Shown here piece by piece: positions 1 through 7,535 of a stretch of 40,048 nt of DNA; position 1 is the stretch's first letter, and the number at the start of each line of letters is the position of its first letter. The position numbers and the translations under genes were made by a program. The notes under the pieces were generated by a model that was not told the origin of the DNA, made no database searches, and worked only from the letters and a program-made list of their open reading frames with translations. The DNA lies in contig JAGVIA010000039.1 of the NCBI GenBank assembly GCA_020056305.1, positions 1 to 40,048 of the forward strand, in the 5' to 3' direction. This stretch comes from an archaeon. Its GTDB lineage: Archaea; Micrarchaeota; Micrarchaeia; Anstonellales; Anstonellaceae.

Positions 1-277
1 AAAAAAGCTGTTTATAGAGACGATGGAGCGGGGGCTTTTTGACAAGCTCTTTGTAAACGACCCTGATGCCTATTTTTTCCACATCAAAATCAAGCATTAA
101 GTAGAGAGCCTTTTGTGAAGCCCTGCAGCGTTGGAAATATTCCTGTTCGATTGGCTCCAATCTGCCGTGCTCGTCGAGTTTTCAGCTTAGTGCGATTAGA
201 GCCGGCATGTCGCTTATAACGTTGGTGTCGACAGTCATGCTTTTGACTTTTGCAAACGTCATGTCGAACTTAGTCAT
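1..277 (-). pseudogene. PIN-domain-like protein, interrupted by in-frame TGA, runs off left edge
   Basis: Reading the minus strand from ATG at 277 gives 31 codons ending in TGA (182-184). They include MTVDTNVISDMPALIALS, which looks like the first strand of a PIN ribonuclease with its first acidic residue (VDTNVI). The same frame continues without another stop to the window edge and reads like protein, for example ALYLMLDFDVEKIGIRVVYK. PIN proteins are Mg-dependent RNases, often VapC toxins. An in-frame nonsense codon suggests a decayed gene or a sequencing error. TGA is an ordinary stop elsewhere here (for example SOD at 14003), so recoding is unlikely. A competing plus-strand frame over 2-100 is also open but shorter. 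It lies 50 bp downstream of uL15, where many archaea have secY. Family assignment rests on one motif. Confidence 0.42.
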
Positions 278-327
278 GCAAAAAGAAGTGCAAAGACTGC
301 TTATTATCCTTTCCGAAGGTTCATTGC

Positions 328-780
328 CTATTGCGCTTTCTTCCCCTCTTTCGCAGCATCCAGCGCAGGGAGTATGAGCTCGCCGCCCGACTTCTTTATC
401 TTTTCAACAGCGCCTGCTGATGCGGCTTCTGCGGAAATCTTCACAGGGTGCGTGAGCCTGCCTGTTCCCAATATCTTGCCCTCGAATGCGAATGTGAAGC
501 GCCCGCCCTCTGATTTGAGCTTGCCAGTTGATGCCAGCTGATTTATTGCATAGAGGTTGATGGTCGGAATGTCCTTGTTGCGCTCAAGTGCCGCAAATCC
601 ATGGACGCCAAACCAGTCAGGGGCTTTTGCAGTAACCCAGGTGAACTTGCTCTTGCCCAATCCGGCATTGCCCCAGCCACCCTTGCTGCCCGAGCCCCGG
701 CGGTTTTTCGCATTGCCCTTGCCGTGGTTGCGGGTGCCCAGGAACTTTCGGTTGCGCTTTCCTTTTCTCAAAGTTGCCAT
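328..780 (-). CDS. rpl15: 50S ribosomal protein uL15
   Basis: A 150-residue large-subunit protein with the Gly/Arg/Lys-rich N-terminal extension of uL15 (basic and glycine-rich to about residue 45), which threads into 23S rRNA, followed by the globular L18e/L15 domain. The start is the ATG at 780, preceded by GTGAT at a four-base spacing. A GTG at 789 in the same frame falls on that Shine-Dalgarno itself and is rejected. It is the last ribosomal-protein gene of the operon. The expected next gene, secY, is absent and a PIN-like fragment follows. Length and composition are normal for the family. Confidence 0.95.
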   Translation of the reverse strand: MATLRKGKRNRKFLGTRNHGKGNAKNRRGSGSKGGWGNAGLGKSKFTWVTAKAPDWFGVHGFAALERNKDIPTINLYAINQLASTGKLKSEGGRFTFAFEGKILGTGRLTHPVKISAEAASAGAVEKIKKSGGELILPALDAAKEGKKAQ

Positions 781-818
781 ATGAATCACATTTCATTAAT
801 CCAAAATCCAAATCATAT

Positions 819-1259
819 CTAAATCATTCTTGAGAGCAGTTGCTCGATGTCCTTTCTTGGCCCAAGCTCGCCTGCAGGCAGCCTCTGCTTGGTGCCCCTC
901 TGGTATCCCTTCTGCGGAGGGGTGAGGCCGAAGTTGCACGGGATGCCAAGGTCTGCGAATTTCTTGCCGGACATTGCTTCTTTTGCAAGCTTTGCAATCT
1001 CCTCAGGCTTTTTCTTTGAGGATAGCTTGAACGAGCCCACATAGCCGCGCTTGGTGAGAAGCGCTAGAACCATTTTCTCAGACACTTCGCCCCATGTCGC
1101 ATAGTCCTTGATGACTTCGATCATGCCCTTTGTGGAGGGCGAGTCGGTAATCAGGCGGCAGGAGTTCACTGTGAAAAGCCCAAGGGTCCTTAGCGTCTTT
1201 TTCGGTGCCGGCTTGACGCCGAAATTCCCGCGAACCCTAATTATTGCAAGCATTGCCAT
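819..1259 (-). CDS. rpl30: 50S ribosomal protein uL30
   Basis: A 146-residue archaeal-type uL30, longer than the roughly 60-residue bacterial form. It begins with the conserved beta strand LAIIRVRGNFGVKP and a following segment rich in Leu/Thr (KTLRTLGLFTVNSC), then a C-terminal archaeal/eukaryotic extension with a Gly/Pro/Arg-rich region. The first of two ATGs (1259) has GTGAT four bases upstream; the second ATG at 1253 is less well placed. It sits between uS5 and uL15 as in most archaea, 12 bp after the uS5 stop. Confidence 0.95.
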   Translation of the reverse strand: MAMLAIIRVRGNFGVKPAPKKTLRTLGLFTVNSCRLITDSPSTKGMIEVIKDYATWGEVSEKMVLALLTKRGYVGSFKLSSKKKPEEIAKLAKEAMSGKKFADLGIPCNFGLTPPQKGYQRGTKQRLPAGELGPRKDIEQLLSRMI

Positions 1260-1271
1260 TCAAATCACATC

Positions 1272-1997
1272 TCAAGCCGCTGCAGCAGGCGCTTCCTCGC
1301 CTTCTTTTTTCTCAGCCTTTTTGTATGAGAATTCCTTCCAGTCGCCGATGTAGTGCATGGAGTTTAGGCGGTCAAGCGCATCCGCGGTTGCCATTGCCAT
1401 GTTGTAAACGTTTGATGTGTAGCCGCGCGCAAATGACCAGATGTCCTTTACGCCTGCCTTTTGCAGCACTTTGCGGACAACCTTGTTTGCCGCCAAGCCA
1501 AGCCCGCGGGGCGCCGGCTTTAGCGTCACTTCCACAGAGCCGCACTTGCCCTTTGTCATGATTGGGATGGAGTGGGGCGTCTTGCAGCCGCATTCCCATG
1601 AGCCGCAGCCGAATTGCACGAATTTTATGTTGCGCTTTGCGTTCTTCACAGCGGTTTCAATTGCGGGGCGAACTTCCTCTGCCTTGCCTGCGCCGATTCC
1701 GAAGTGGCCGTTTGCGTCCCCCACTAGCACGATTGCGCGGAACTGCATCTTCCTGCCGCAGTCAGTCATGCGCTGCGTGGGCGATACTTCGAGAGTCTCC
1801 TCTTCGAGGGTTGGGAGCAAAAAGTCAACTATCTCAGCCTCGAGAATGGGCTTTCCAAGGTCGAATATTTCCTCAATCGTTAGGATTTCCTTATTCTTCA
1901 CCTTGCGACCGATGTCGGTCTTGGGGATCCACTCCGGCTTTGGCTCATCGTTATTTCGCCGATCGCGCGGCCGCCTGTCGTGTCGTCTAAACGCCAT
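1272..1997 (-). CDS. rps5: 30S ribosomal protein uS5
   Basis: A 241-residue uS5 with an N-terminal extension, the double-stranded-RNA-binding-like domain (about residues 75-140, with FRAIVLVGDANGHFGIG) and the C-terminal domain with PAPRGLGL. The archaeal Cys-rich stretch FGCGSWECGCKTPHS lies between them. The open frame extends upstream to 2627, but that part only shadows uL18 in another frame. The true start is ATG at 1997, overlapping the uL18 TAA by one base (TAATG) with GGTGA four bases upstream, so translation is probably coupled. uS5 contributes to mRNA entry and decoding accuracy. The C-terminus ends in a short Glu/Ala tail. Confidence 0.96.
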   Translation of the reverse strand: MAFRRHDRRPRDRRNNDEPKPEWIPKTDIGRKVKNKEILTIEEIFDLGKPILEAEIVDFLLPTLEEETLEVSPTQRMTDCGRKMQFRAIVLVGDANGHFGIGAGKAEEVRPAIETAVKNAKRNIKFVQFGCGSWECGCKTPHSIPIMTKGKCGSVEVTLKPAPRGLGLAANKVVRKVLQKAGVKDIWSFARGYTSNVYNMAMATADALDRLNSMHYIGDWKEFSYKKAEKKEGEEAPAAAA

Positions 1998-2584
1998 TAG
2001 TTCACCTTCTGTGCCTGCACTTTTTGCTTCACAGCATTGAATATGTCCGCAATCTTTGTCGGGTCGAAGTTCTCCGCAATGTATGAGGAGAATGCCTTCT
2101 TGTATGCATCGCTTCCAGCAAGCGACTGCGCATATTTCTGTATGTGCGCGCCATTTATCTGCTCTGCCGCAATCATGCTGCCGTCGTAATTGGTCTTGAG
2201 GCCGGCGTCCTGCGCGCCCTGCGCTGCCGCAAATGCTATAGCGCCCTTGCTTGGGGTTTGCATGCCGATGTCGAGTATGAATGTGCTTGCGCCCTTTGCC
2301 TTTGCCTTCTTTGCCGCGTGCATTGCCGATAGGTATGCGGTCGGCGCGTTTGAGCGCGGCGCCCAGCCGAATGCCCGAAGCTCGTCTGAGTTGCAGCAGG
2401 CAAGCACCTTGTCCCCTGCTGCGGAGAACTCTATGAATTGCACGAGGATTCCCCTGCCGCTCTTTCGCACGACCATGCGCGGAAGGCCGGATTTTAGCAT
2501 GCCCAGGCGCTTTGCGTAATTGGTCTTGTTCTCCCTGCGCCTGCGGAACGCCACTTTGTATGTTGGTCCAGTTGCCCCTGCCAT
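1997..2584 (-). CDS. rpl18: 50S ribosomal protein uL18
   Basis: A 195-residue archaeal uL18, the 5S rRNA-binding protein of the central protuberance. Seen are the basic N-terminus (YKVAFRRRRENKTNYAKRL), the segment RMVVRKSGRGILVQFI and the Ala-rich C-terminal helices typical of the archaeal/eukaryotic L5e-like form. The ATG at 2584 follows GGTGA with five bases between. An in-frame GTG at 2593 is part of the Shine-Dalgarno and is rejected. The Shine-Dalgarno overlaps the eL19 stop codon (TGA at 2590-2592). The stop TAA shares one base with the uS5 ATG. Confidence 0.95.
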   Translation of the reverse strand: MAGATGPTYKVAFRRRRENKTNYAKRLGMLKSGLPRMVVRKSGRGILVQFIEFSAAGDKVLACCNSDELRAFGWAPRSNAPTAYLSAMHAAKKAKAKGASTFILDIGMQTPSKGAIAFAAAQGAQDAGLKTNYDGSMIAAEQINGAHIQKYAQSLAGSDAYKKAFSSYIAENFDPTKIADIFNAVKQKVQAQKVN

Positions 2585-2589
2585 ATTTT

Positions 2590-3036
2590 TCACCGTAGAA
2601 GGTTGTTGTTCTTGAGATAGATTTCAATTGCGGAGATGCCCTTGAAAGCGCCTCCCTTTATCATGCTGTAAATCTTCCTTCCGACCGCCTTGTCAAGCTT
2701 GCCTGCTTTTTGCATGCCAAAAAGATACCTGCGCTGCGAGCGCACCTTTGCCATCCAGGCATCCTTTGAATTGTTGCGCGCGTTTGCAGTGCCCTTCCTC
2801 TTGCCGTGCCCGCGCTGCCTGCCAAGCTTTCGCTGCGCAGCCCGGAGCTTTGCGCGTATGCGCGAAACGCCTTTCACGCGCACCTTTGTGATTGCACCAG
2901 TTGCAATAAGGCCGCGAACGTCGTCATGCGTGAGCGCCTCTCCTGCCTTTGCTAGCGTTGAGGGATCGAACCTTATGCGGTTCTCGCCAACGCGAAGTAT
3001 TTTTGCGGCCAGGCGCCGGACTGTTTTCAAACCCAT
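2590..3036 (-). CDS. rpl19e: 50S ribosomal protein eL19
   Basis: A 148-residue eL19, found only in archaea and eukaryotes. It begins GLKTVRRLAAKIL and contains the family signature around RVKGVSRIRAKLRAAQRKLG plus the basic RQRGHGKRKGTANAR stretch that packs on 23S rRNA. The ATG at 3036 has GTGAT three bases upstream. The frame could extend to 3063, but that part overlaps eL32 and lacks a ribosome site. The stop TGA lies inside the Shine-Dalgarno of uL18. Confidence 0.96.
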   Translation of the reverse strand: MGLKTVRRLAAKILRVGENRIRFDPSTLAKAGEALTHDDVRGLIATGAITKVRVKGVSRIRAKLRAAQRKLGRQRGHGKRKGTANARNNSKDAWMAKVRSQRRYLFGMQKAGKLDKAVGRKIYSMIKGGAFKGISAIEIYLKNNNLLR

Positions 3037-3055
3037 ATTATCACTTTTGAAATAT

Positions 3056-3403
3056 TCATGCATTCAGCACGCGCAGCGATAGTTCGCCTGCGCGCTTTAT
3101 TATTGCGGCGCGCTTCATGGCGCCCACGCCGGATGCAATGCGCACGTGGATGTTGGAAAGCCCTTCAAGCTGCGACACGCGCTCTATTAGCGCCTCCATC
3201 TTGCCGGACGGGTGCATGTAGCGCACCGAATTTGCGTTGCGGTAGCCGATTGACGGGAGCTTTCCCATGTAGCGCAATTTCTTGAGCTGCTTGTTGTCGA
3301 TTCCCCGCGGGCGCTTCCAGCCTTCCTTTATGCGCGAGCGGCTGGTGCGGCCGTAATTGGTCCGCTGGAACGTTGGCTTTTTGCGTTTTGCTATTTCTGA
3401 CAT
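3056..3403 (-). CDS. rpl32e: 50S ribosomal protein eL32
   Basis: A 115-residue eL32 with the family core KPTFQRTNYGRTSRSRIKEGWKRPRG reduced to a compact form (key residues W, RPRG, then GY near IGYRNANSVRYMHPSG). Many archaeal eL32 proteins carry an extra N-terminal domain; none is present. The ATG at 3403 is preceded by GGTGA with four bases between. It is 10 bp downstream of uL6 and 19 bp upstream of eL19, in the usual archaeal order uL6-eL32-eL19-uL18. Confidence 0.94.
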   Translation of the reverse strand: MSEIAKRKKPTFQRTNYGRTSRSRIKEGWKRPRGIDNKQLKKLRYMGKLPSIGYRNANSVRYMHPSGKMEALIERVSQLEGLSNIHVRIASGVGAMKRAAIIKRAGELSLRVLNA

Positions 3404-3413
3404 ATGTTCACCA

Positions 3414-3899
3414 TTATTCTATTACTGGATACACGCCATCCTGGAACACGCGCGAGTCAAGCTTGCGTATCTTTGTTGCCGTGCGCAGGTTCGCAAGAGT
3501 CTGGCCCACATCATTCTTGCTCGGGCCGGATATTGTCATTGCCTGCCCCTTGGATTCGACTTTCGTGTCCCCGATTATATTTGCGTGCCTTGGCTGCTTT
3601 TCCCCAAGGAAGTTCTTTATCAGGATTTCCTTCCCCTTGATCTCGATTGCGATCGGGAAGTGCGAATAAATTATTTTGAGATTGTGCGAGTGCCCCACTG
3701 TCACGCCATTGGCCATGTTCCGCAAGTGCGCGGCAAAAGTGTTTGCAAACATCTTCGGGCCAGTGATTGTGACTTCGCCGTCCTTTTGCTCTATCTTTAT
3801 GTCATTTGTCGGAAATTGCATGGTGCAGCTGCCCTTGGGGCCCTTCATCGTGAGAGTGGGGCCCGAAATGGACAATTGCACACCTGTTGGAAGTTTCAT
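3414..3899 (-). CDS. rpl6: 50S ribosomal protein uL6
   Basis: A 161-residue uL6 with two tandem alpha-beta domains. Domain 1 contains LTMKGPKGSCTMQFP and domain 2 contains VESKGQAMTISGPSKNDVGQ, the conserved C-terminal uL6 signature, here near residues 115-140. uL6 lies near the factor-binding stalk base and sarcin-ricin loop. Two adjacent ATGs (3902 and 3899) follow GGTGA. The second gives the five-base spacing seen at other genes and is preferred, though either is possible. It follows uS8 by 9 bp. Confidence 0.95.
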   Translation of the reverse strand: MKLPTGVQLSISGPTLTMKGPKGSCTMQFPTNDIKIEQKDGEVTITGPKMFANTFAAHLRNMANGVTVGHSHNLKIIYSHFPIAIEIKGKEILIKNFLGEKQPRHANIIGDTKVESKGQAMTISGPSKNDVGQTLANLRTATKIRKLDSRVFQDGVYPVIE

Positions 3900-3908
3900 C
3901 ATTTTCAC

Positions 3909-4295
3909 CTAATATATGTAAGCCATGAGCCTGCCGCCCAATCCGGACGTCTTTGCCTGGTCATTTGTCATCATGCCCTTGGGAGTGGATACAATGAGAA
4001 GCCCGAACCCGACACCGGGGATGAAGCGCTGCTCCCAGGATGCCCAGTCTGCCTTCTTGACAGGCGAGCGGGGCTTTATGACGCCGCATTGGTTAATCTT
4101 TCCTAGAAGCTTGATGCGGAACACGCCGGACTGGCGCAGGTCGACGAACTCAAAGTCGCCGATGTAGCCTGCGGTCTGCAGGATTTTGAGCGCCTCGCGC
4201 ACTATCTTGGAGGGGCGGACCTCGCACTGCTCGCGGCCTTCGCGCTCGTGCGTTTTTATCGTGTTAAGAGCCTCTGCCAGTGTGTCGTTCGCCAT
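3909..4295 (-). CDS. rps8: 30S ribosomal protein uS8
   Basis: A 128-residue uS8, a primary 16S rRNA-binding protein. The N-terminal domain begins NDTLAEALNTIKTHERE and the C-terminal domain contains GFGLLIVSTPKGMMT, the archaeal/eukaryotic form of the rRNA-contact loop. The chosen ATG at 4295 lies seven bases after a GGGTG. An ATG two codons earlier (4301) is too close to that site. The long upstream extension of the frame shadows uS14 and is rejected. Confidence 0.95.
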   Translation of the reverse strand: MANDTLAEALNTIKTHEREGREQCEVRPSKIVREALKILQTAGYIGDFEFVDLRQSGVFRIKLLGKINQCGVIKPRSPVKKADWASWEQRFIPGVGFGLLIVSTPKGMMTNDQAKTSGLGGRLMAYIY

Positions 4296-4306
4296 AAGCA
4301 TGCACC

Positions 4307-4480
4307 CTAGTATTTCCGAAACCCGATCGACTCGCCAACTTCGCGGAAGCAGCGCCTGCATGTTATCAGGCCGTAGCTGCGTATCAGGCCGCGCGCGCTG
4401 CCGCAGAAGCGGCACTTGCGCTTGCCTTTGCCGGCAAAGCGGTGTTCGATCGGGGTCTTCCTCTCTTCATCTGCCAACAT
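4307..4480 (-). CDS. rps14: 30S ribosomal protein uS14, zinc-binding type
   Basis: A 57-residue zinc-type uS14. The four ligands are visible as CRFC followed, after GSARGLIRSYGLIT, by CRRC, and the protein ends with the conserved FREVGESIGFRKY. The ATG at 4480 follows GGTGAT directly; the frame upstream of it overlaps uL5 in another frame and is not coding. uS14 sits in the 30S head. It lies 13 bp after uL5, the usual archaeal order. Confidence 0.95.
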   Translation of the reverse strand: MLADEERKTPIEHRFAGKGKRKCRFCGSARGLIRSYGLITCRRCFREVGESIGFRKY

Positions 4481-4493
4481 ATCACCATTCAAA

Positions 4494-5003
4494 CTATACG
4501 ACGTTGATTCCGATTCCCTTTGCAAACTCAAATGCATCCTCGCGCGTTATTTTGTGCTTTTTGCCAACATCCGAACGCGCATGCCTGCGCAGTGCGACAC
4601 GCGCGCCGCGCCTGCGAAGGCTCACGCACACGTCAAAGCCGATGATGCCGATTTTCGGGTCGTATTTTGCGCCCGGGAAATCAATGTACTCTGGCACACC
4701 GAAGGAAAAGTTTCCGGTCCGGTCAAATGAGCGGCCGGAAATCGCGTTATCCTTTGCCTTAAGCGCCTTTAGCAGGAAATCCATTGCGAGTTTTCCGCGA
4801 AGCGTTGTCTTTGTGCCGATTGGATCGCCCTTCTTCAGGTGGAAGATGGGGTTTCGGACCTTGGCGGTTGTGAGCACTGCCTTGGCGCCAGAGAGCTTCT
4901 CGAGCAGGCCTTTTGCCCCCTCAAGCTCCTTGCCGCTTTTGCCAACGCCTATGTTCAGCGTGACCTTGTCGATCACAATTTGGCGCATTGGGTTTTCTTC
5001 CAT
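4494..5003 (-). CDS. rpl5: 50S ribosomal protein uL5
   Basis: A 169-residue uL5 that binds 5S rRNA at the central protuberance. The N-terminus IVIDKVTLNIGVGKSG and the later GNFSFGVPEYIDFPG are family signatures; ATLRGK-like RNA contacts (KTTLRGKLAMDFL) lie between. Two adjacent ATGs (5006, 5003) follow GGTGA, and the second has the usual spacing. The Shine-Dalgarno incorporates the eS4 stop TGA (5009-5011), so reinitiation is likely. Confidence 0.95.
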   Translation of the reverse strand: MEENPMRQIVIDKVTLNIGVGKSGKELEGAKGLLEKLSGAKAVLTTAKVRNPIFHLKKGDPIGTKTTLRGKLAMDFLLKALKAKDNAISGRSFDRTGNFSFGVPEYIDFPGAKYDPKIGIIGFDVCVSLRRRGARVALRRHARSDVGKKHKITREDAFEFAKGIGINVV

Positions 5004-5008
5004 CATTT

Positions 5009-5713
5009 TCACCAATTGAATGAATCGTCAACGGCAAACAGGTAGCCGATTGATGTCGTGAATTCGCCTGCCGCACCCTTGAGCCGCGCGACTGTCGCAA
5101 GCGAGCCCTTTGTGCTCACAATTTCCTCAAGCTTCGCAAGCTCTCCTGCGTGCTTCCCGTGCGTCACCATGCATTTGACGCCTGGCGCAAATGTTATGAC
5201 TTTCATGACTTTCATTGACGGCAGCTCGAAGACAACCGTGTCGCGCACTGCCATCTTTTCCTTTGATATCAGGTTCCTGCCGTCGTGGAAAGAGAAGTTT
5301 GTGCGGCCGCCCACTAATGTGTTCCTGCCGCGTATCTGGCAGAGCTTGCGGCCTGCCTCGCCCTGCTGCACCTCGGTTGGCATAAGCTTGCCATTTCGCA
5401 CTTCAATGCGGTAGTGCTTTCCCTGTGGCGGGATGGATATGATATCCATGAGCCCGATTGGCCGCCTGATGTCGTGCACCTTCTTGCCATCCACCAGAAT
5501 CCCGCCCGATGTGAGCGCTGCCTTTGACTCGCGGCTGTCAAGTGTTATTTTGAGGATGTCGCGAAACAGGACGCCAAGGGGGATTGACTCGAACTTGGGA
5601 TGCGGGCCTGGCATCGGCTTAATCATCCACTTGTGCGCCTTCTTGTCCTGAATCGGGACTAGCGATGTCGCGGTAATGCGCACGAAATGATTTGAGCCAC
5701 CTTTCTTTGCCAT
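5009..5713 (-). CDS. rps4e: 30S ribosomal protein eS4
   Basis: A 234-residue eS4, an archaeal/eukaryotic small-subunit protein unrelated in position to bacterial S4. Seen are an S4-type RNA-binding segment (about residues 43-100, SIPLGVLFRDILKITLDSRE and GGILVDGKKVHDIRRPIGLMD), the central RPS4E domain (IRGRNTLVGGRTNFSFHDGRN) and a C-terminal KOW-like segment (VKCMVTHGKHAGELAKLEEI). The ATG at 5713 is preceded by GTTGAT. It lies between uL24 and uL5 as in other archaea. Confidence 0.96.
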   Translation of the reverse strand: MAKKGGSNHFVRITATSLVPIQDKKAHKWMIKPMPGPHPKFESIPLGVLFRDILKITLDSRESKAALTSGGILVDGKKVHDIRRPIGLMDIISIPPQGKHYRIEVRNGKLMPTEVQQGEAGRKLCQIRGRNTLVGGRTNFSFHDGRNLISKEKMAVRDTVVFELPSMKVMKVITFAPGVKCMVTHGKHAGELAKLEEIVSTKGSLATVARLKGAAGEFTTSIGYLFAVDDSFNW

Positions 5714-5726
5714 ATTATCAACTCAA

Positions 5727-6089
5727 TTATTTTTTCCCTTCAAACTTTTTCAGCCTGTCTTTTGTAAAATCCCCTTCTAGAATTTCGATGTTGGAAGGCG
5801 AAATCGGCGCAGGCTTCTCAGCCCCCTTTGCGTTTCGCACCGTTATTCCCTCGATGTAAACTTTGATGTCCGAGTAGTCGGCTTCAAGCACCTTGCCGAT
5901 GTGCTTTTTGTGCTTGCCAACCATGATTTTGACCTTGTCGCCCTTGCGGATGAGCACTGCGCGGGGCCTGCCTGCAAGCTTTGCGCGAAGCTCCTTGGAC
6001 ACGTGCGCATGCATCATGTTCTTGCGCATTGACATTGGCGCAACATAGCGCAGTTTGCGCTGTTTTCTGGGTTTGCCGCTCTCTATCAT
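5727..6089 (-). CDS. rpl24: 50S ribosomal protein uL24
   Basis: A 120-residue uL24 with a basic N-terminal segment and the KOW motif RKGDKVKIMVGKHKKHIGKV near residues 49-68, followed by KVYIEGITVRNAKG. uL24 is an early assembly initiator located near the polypeptide exit. The ATG at 6089 follows GTGAT with four bases between; the in-frame GTG at 6098 lies in that Shine-Dalgarno. It is 13 bp upstream of eS4. Confidence 0.95.
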   Translation of the reverse strand: MIESGKPRKQRKLRYVAPMSMRKNMMHAHVSKELRAKLAGRPRAVLIRKGDKVKIMVGKHKKHIGKVLEADYSDIKVYIEGITVRNAKGAEKPAPISPSNIEILEGDFTKDRLKKFEGKK

Positions 6090-6107
6090 AAATATCACAT
6101 CATTCCA

Positions 6108-6506
6108 TTACACTACAGCTGCCGCGATTGCGGCGATTTTCGGGTAGCGCTCCGCGACCTCGCGGGCGATTGCGCCCTTAATCTCGGTCCCGACCGGAAG
6201 GCCGTCATCGTCCACAAGCACGCCGGCATTGTCCTCGAAGCGGATGCGAATGCCGTTTGGCCTGCGGTACTCCTTTCGCTGGCGGACGATGCACACACGC
6301 ACCACTTTCTTCTTCATGGACGGGTTGCCTTTCTTAACCGCACATATCACGATGCTGGAAATGCCTGCTGAGGGAACACGGGTGTGGCGCGCCTTTGTGC
6401 CAATAACGCCGATTATCTGAAGTATCTTTGCCCCGGAATTGTCATTGCAGACAAGGCGTGAGCCTACGCTTAGGCCCCGTGTTATGCGCGATCCAAGTCC
6501 CTTCAT
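6108..6506 (-). CDS. rpl14: 50S ribosomal protein uL14
   Basis: A 132-residue uL14 at the subunit interface. Typical segments are SRLVCNDNSGAKILQIIGV near the N-terminus, VKKGNPSMKKKVVRVCIVRQRKEYRRPNG in the middle (cited by its key residues KKGxP and VRQRKEYRR) and IRFEDNAGVLVDDDGLPVGT, which is nearly invariant in archaea. The ATG at 6506 follows GTGA with four bases between. It sits between uS17 and uL24, the standard order. Confidence 0.97.
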   Translation of the reverse strand: MKGLGSRITRGLSVGSRLVCNDNSGAKILQIIGVIGTKARHTRVPSAGISSIVICAVKKGNPSMKKKVVRVCIVRQRKEYRRPNGIRIRFEDNAGVLVDDDGLPVGTEIKGAIAREVAERYPKIAAIAAAVV

Positions 6507-6529
6507 ATTTTCACTCGTGAATCATGGGT

Positions 6530-6898
6530 TCATTCTTTCTTCTTCACTGCGAGTGATGGCTCTTTTTCATCAGACTGCTTTGCCATCTTCTCAAGCTTCT
6601 CCTCGCGGATAAGCTCGCCGCGCCTTACTCCCTTTGCAATAATCTTTGTGACTATCCATGACTTTGTCTTTGAGATTTTCCGGCACTCGGAAATCTCAAC
6701 CTCGTCGCCCATCTCGGCTTTCAACTCGTCGGTGTTGTGCGCCGGAATGCGGGATTTTGCGCGCGCATACCGCATGTATTTGGGGATGAAATGCGTCGCG
6801 TCGCGCTCGACAATGACGGTGTTCTTTGCCTTGTCGGAGACTACTATGCCCCGCTGCACAAAGCCGCGGATTGAGAGTGGCCGGTTTTTTTCGTCCAT
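6530..6898 (-). CDS. rps17: 30S ribosomal protein uS17
   Basis: A 122-residue uS17, an OB-fold protein that binds 16S rRNA early in assembly. It shows RGIVVSDKAKNTVIVERD, the archaeal YMRYARAKSRIPAHNTD region, and GDEVEISECRKISKTKSWIV, the signature strand. A lysine/glutamate-rich tail of about 20 residues follows. The ATG at 6898 has GTGAT three bases upstream. It is downstream of the RNase P protein gene, the arrangement used in many Euryarchaeota. Confidence 0.96.
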   Translation of the reverse strand: MDEKNRPLSIRGFVQRGIVVSDKAKNTVIVERDATHFIPKYMRYARAKSRIPAHNTDELKAEMGDEVEISECRKISKTKSWIVTKIIAKGVRRGELIREEKLEKMAKQSDEKEPSLAVKKKE

Positions 6899-6933
6899 AT
6901 TATCACATTCGATTTTTCACTTTGATTTTTTTC

Positions 6934-7200
6934 TTACTTTGATTTTTTCGTCCGGTCTTCGGAGCGGAACGCGAGGCGCGCGCCGTCTATTGCGGCTTTG
7001 CGCCTTCCAAGCAGGAACGTGAATCGACATTCCCGCTTTGGCAGCGTTTTTTCCCCGGATTCCGTTTGCAGCACAAGCGTGTTCTTGGTCTCATCCACCA
7101 CCATGCCAGAAAGCCCAACGTATGCCTTGCACACGGATTTTGCCACCTTGCATTCCAGCCCGAGAAGTTCGTGCTGGTGCAGGTTCTGCGGCGTCCGCAT
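6934..7200 (-). CDS. rnp1: Ribonuclease P protein component 1 (Rpp29/Pop4)
   Basis: An 88-residue Rpp29 (archaeal Rnp1), a small Sm-like beta-barrel protein that binds RNase P RNA together with Rpp21 and helps 5' maturation of tRNA. The core reads HELLGLECKVAKS, then YVGLSGMVVDETKNTLVLQT and a strand ending in FTFLLG, which matches the family. The ATG at 7200 follows GGTG, and that site begins directly after the aIF1 TAG. Placement between aIF1 and uS17 is common in archaeal ribosomal operons and supports the assignment. Confidence 0.93.
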   Translation of the reverse strand: MRTPQNLHQHELLGLECKVAKSVCKAYVGLSGMVVDETKNTLVLQTESGEKTLPKRECRFTFLLGRRKAAIDGARLAFRSEDRTKKSK

Positions 7201-7208
7201 GAAAACAC

Positions 7209-7529
7209 CTATTTGACTACGCTTAGCACAACGGTGATTGACGATTCGAGGTACCCGAGCGACACGAGTATGGGCTTGACCTTGCTCTTGTGGTCGCCCT
7301 GCAGTATGATAATGCCGTCCTTGGCCGTTCCGCCGCAGGCGCGCCTTGTCTTGAGCTCCCTTGCAGTGTCCTCGATTTTCCCCTTGTCAATGCCCTCGAT
7401 TATGGTCACGAGCTTCTTGAACTTCTTTTTCGTGACGAATACGCGTATCTTCTGCACGTCCTCCTTTTCGAGGATGTCGCAGGCGCATATTTCCTTCATC
7501 AGGCCGCATTTTGGGCAGATATCAACCAA
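7209..7529 (-). CDS. Translation initiation factor aIF1 (SUI1)
   Basis: A 106-residue aIF1. The N-terminus carries a probable zinc knuckle (CPKCGLMKEICAC) as in many archaeal members, followed by the SUI1 domain with KLVTIIEGID, ARELKTRRACGGTAKDGIIILQGDH (key GGT and QGDH) and the C-terminal Leu/Gly/Tyr segment. It monitors start-codon selection on the 30S subunit. The start is a TTG at 7529, six bases after GAGGTGA; no ATG is available near the conserved N-terminus. The Shine-Dalgarno contains the uL29 stop TGA. Confidence 0.94.
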   Translation of the reverse strand: MVDICPKCGLMKEICACDILEKEDVQKIRVFVTKKKFKKLVTIIEGIDKGKIEDTARELKTRRACGGTAKDGIIILQGDHKSKVKPILVSLGYLESSITVVLSVVK

Positions 7530-7535
7530 CTTTGC

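Noticed and set aside
2-100. Plus-strand open frame ending at 100 as a gene tail
   Set aside because: It is shorter and overlaps the more protein-like PIN frame on the minus strand, though it cannot be excluded.
182-184. TGA read as selenocysteine or another amino acid
   Set aside because: TGA ends many clear genes here, the position is not one where PIN proteins need Sec, and no SECIS-like hairpin was seen.
1998-2627. Long N-terminal extension of uS5
   Set aside because: It is the out-of-frame shadow of uL18; TAATG and a Shine-Dalgarno mark the true start at 1997.
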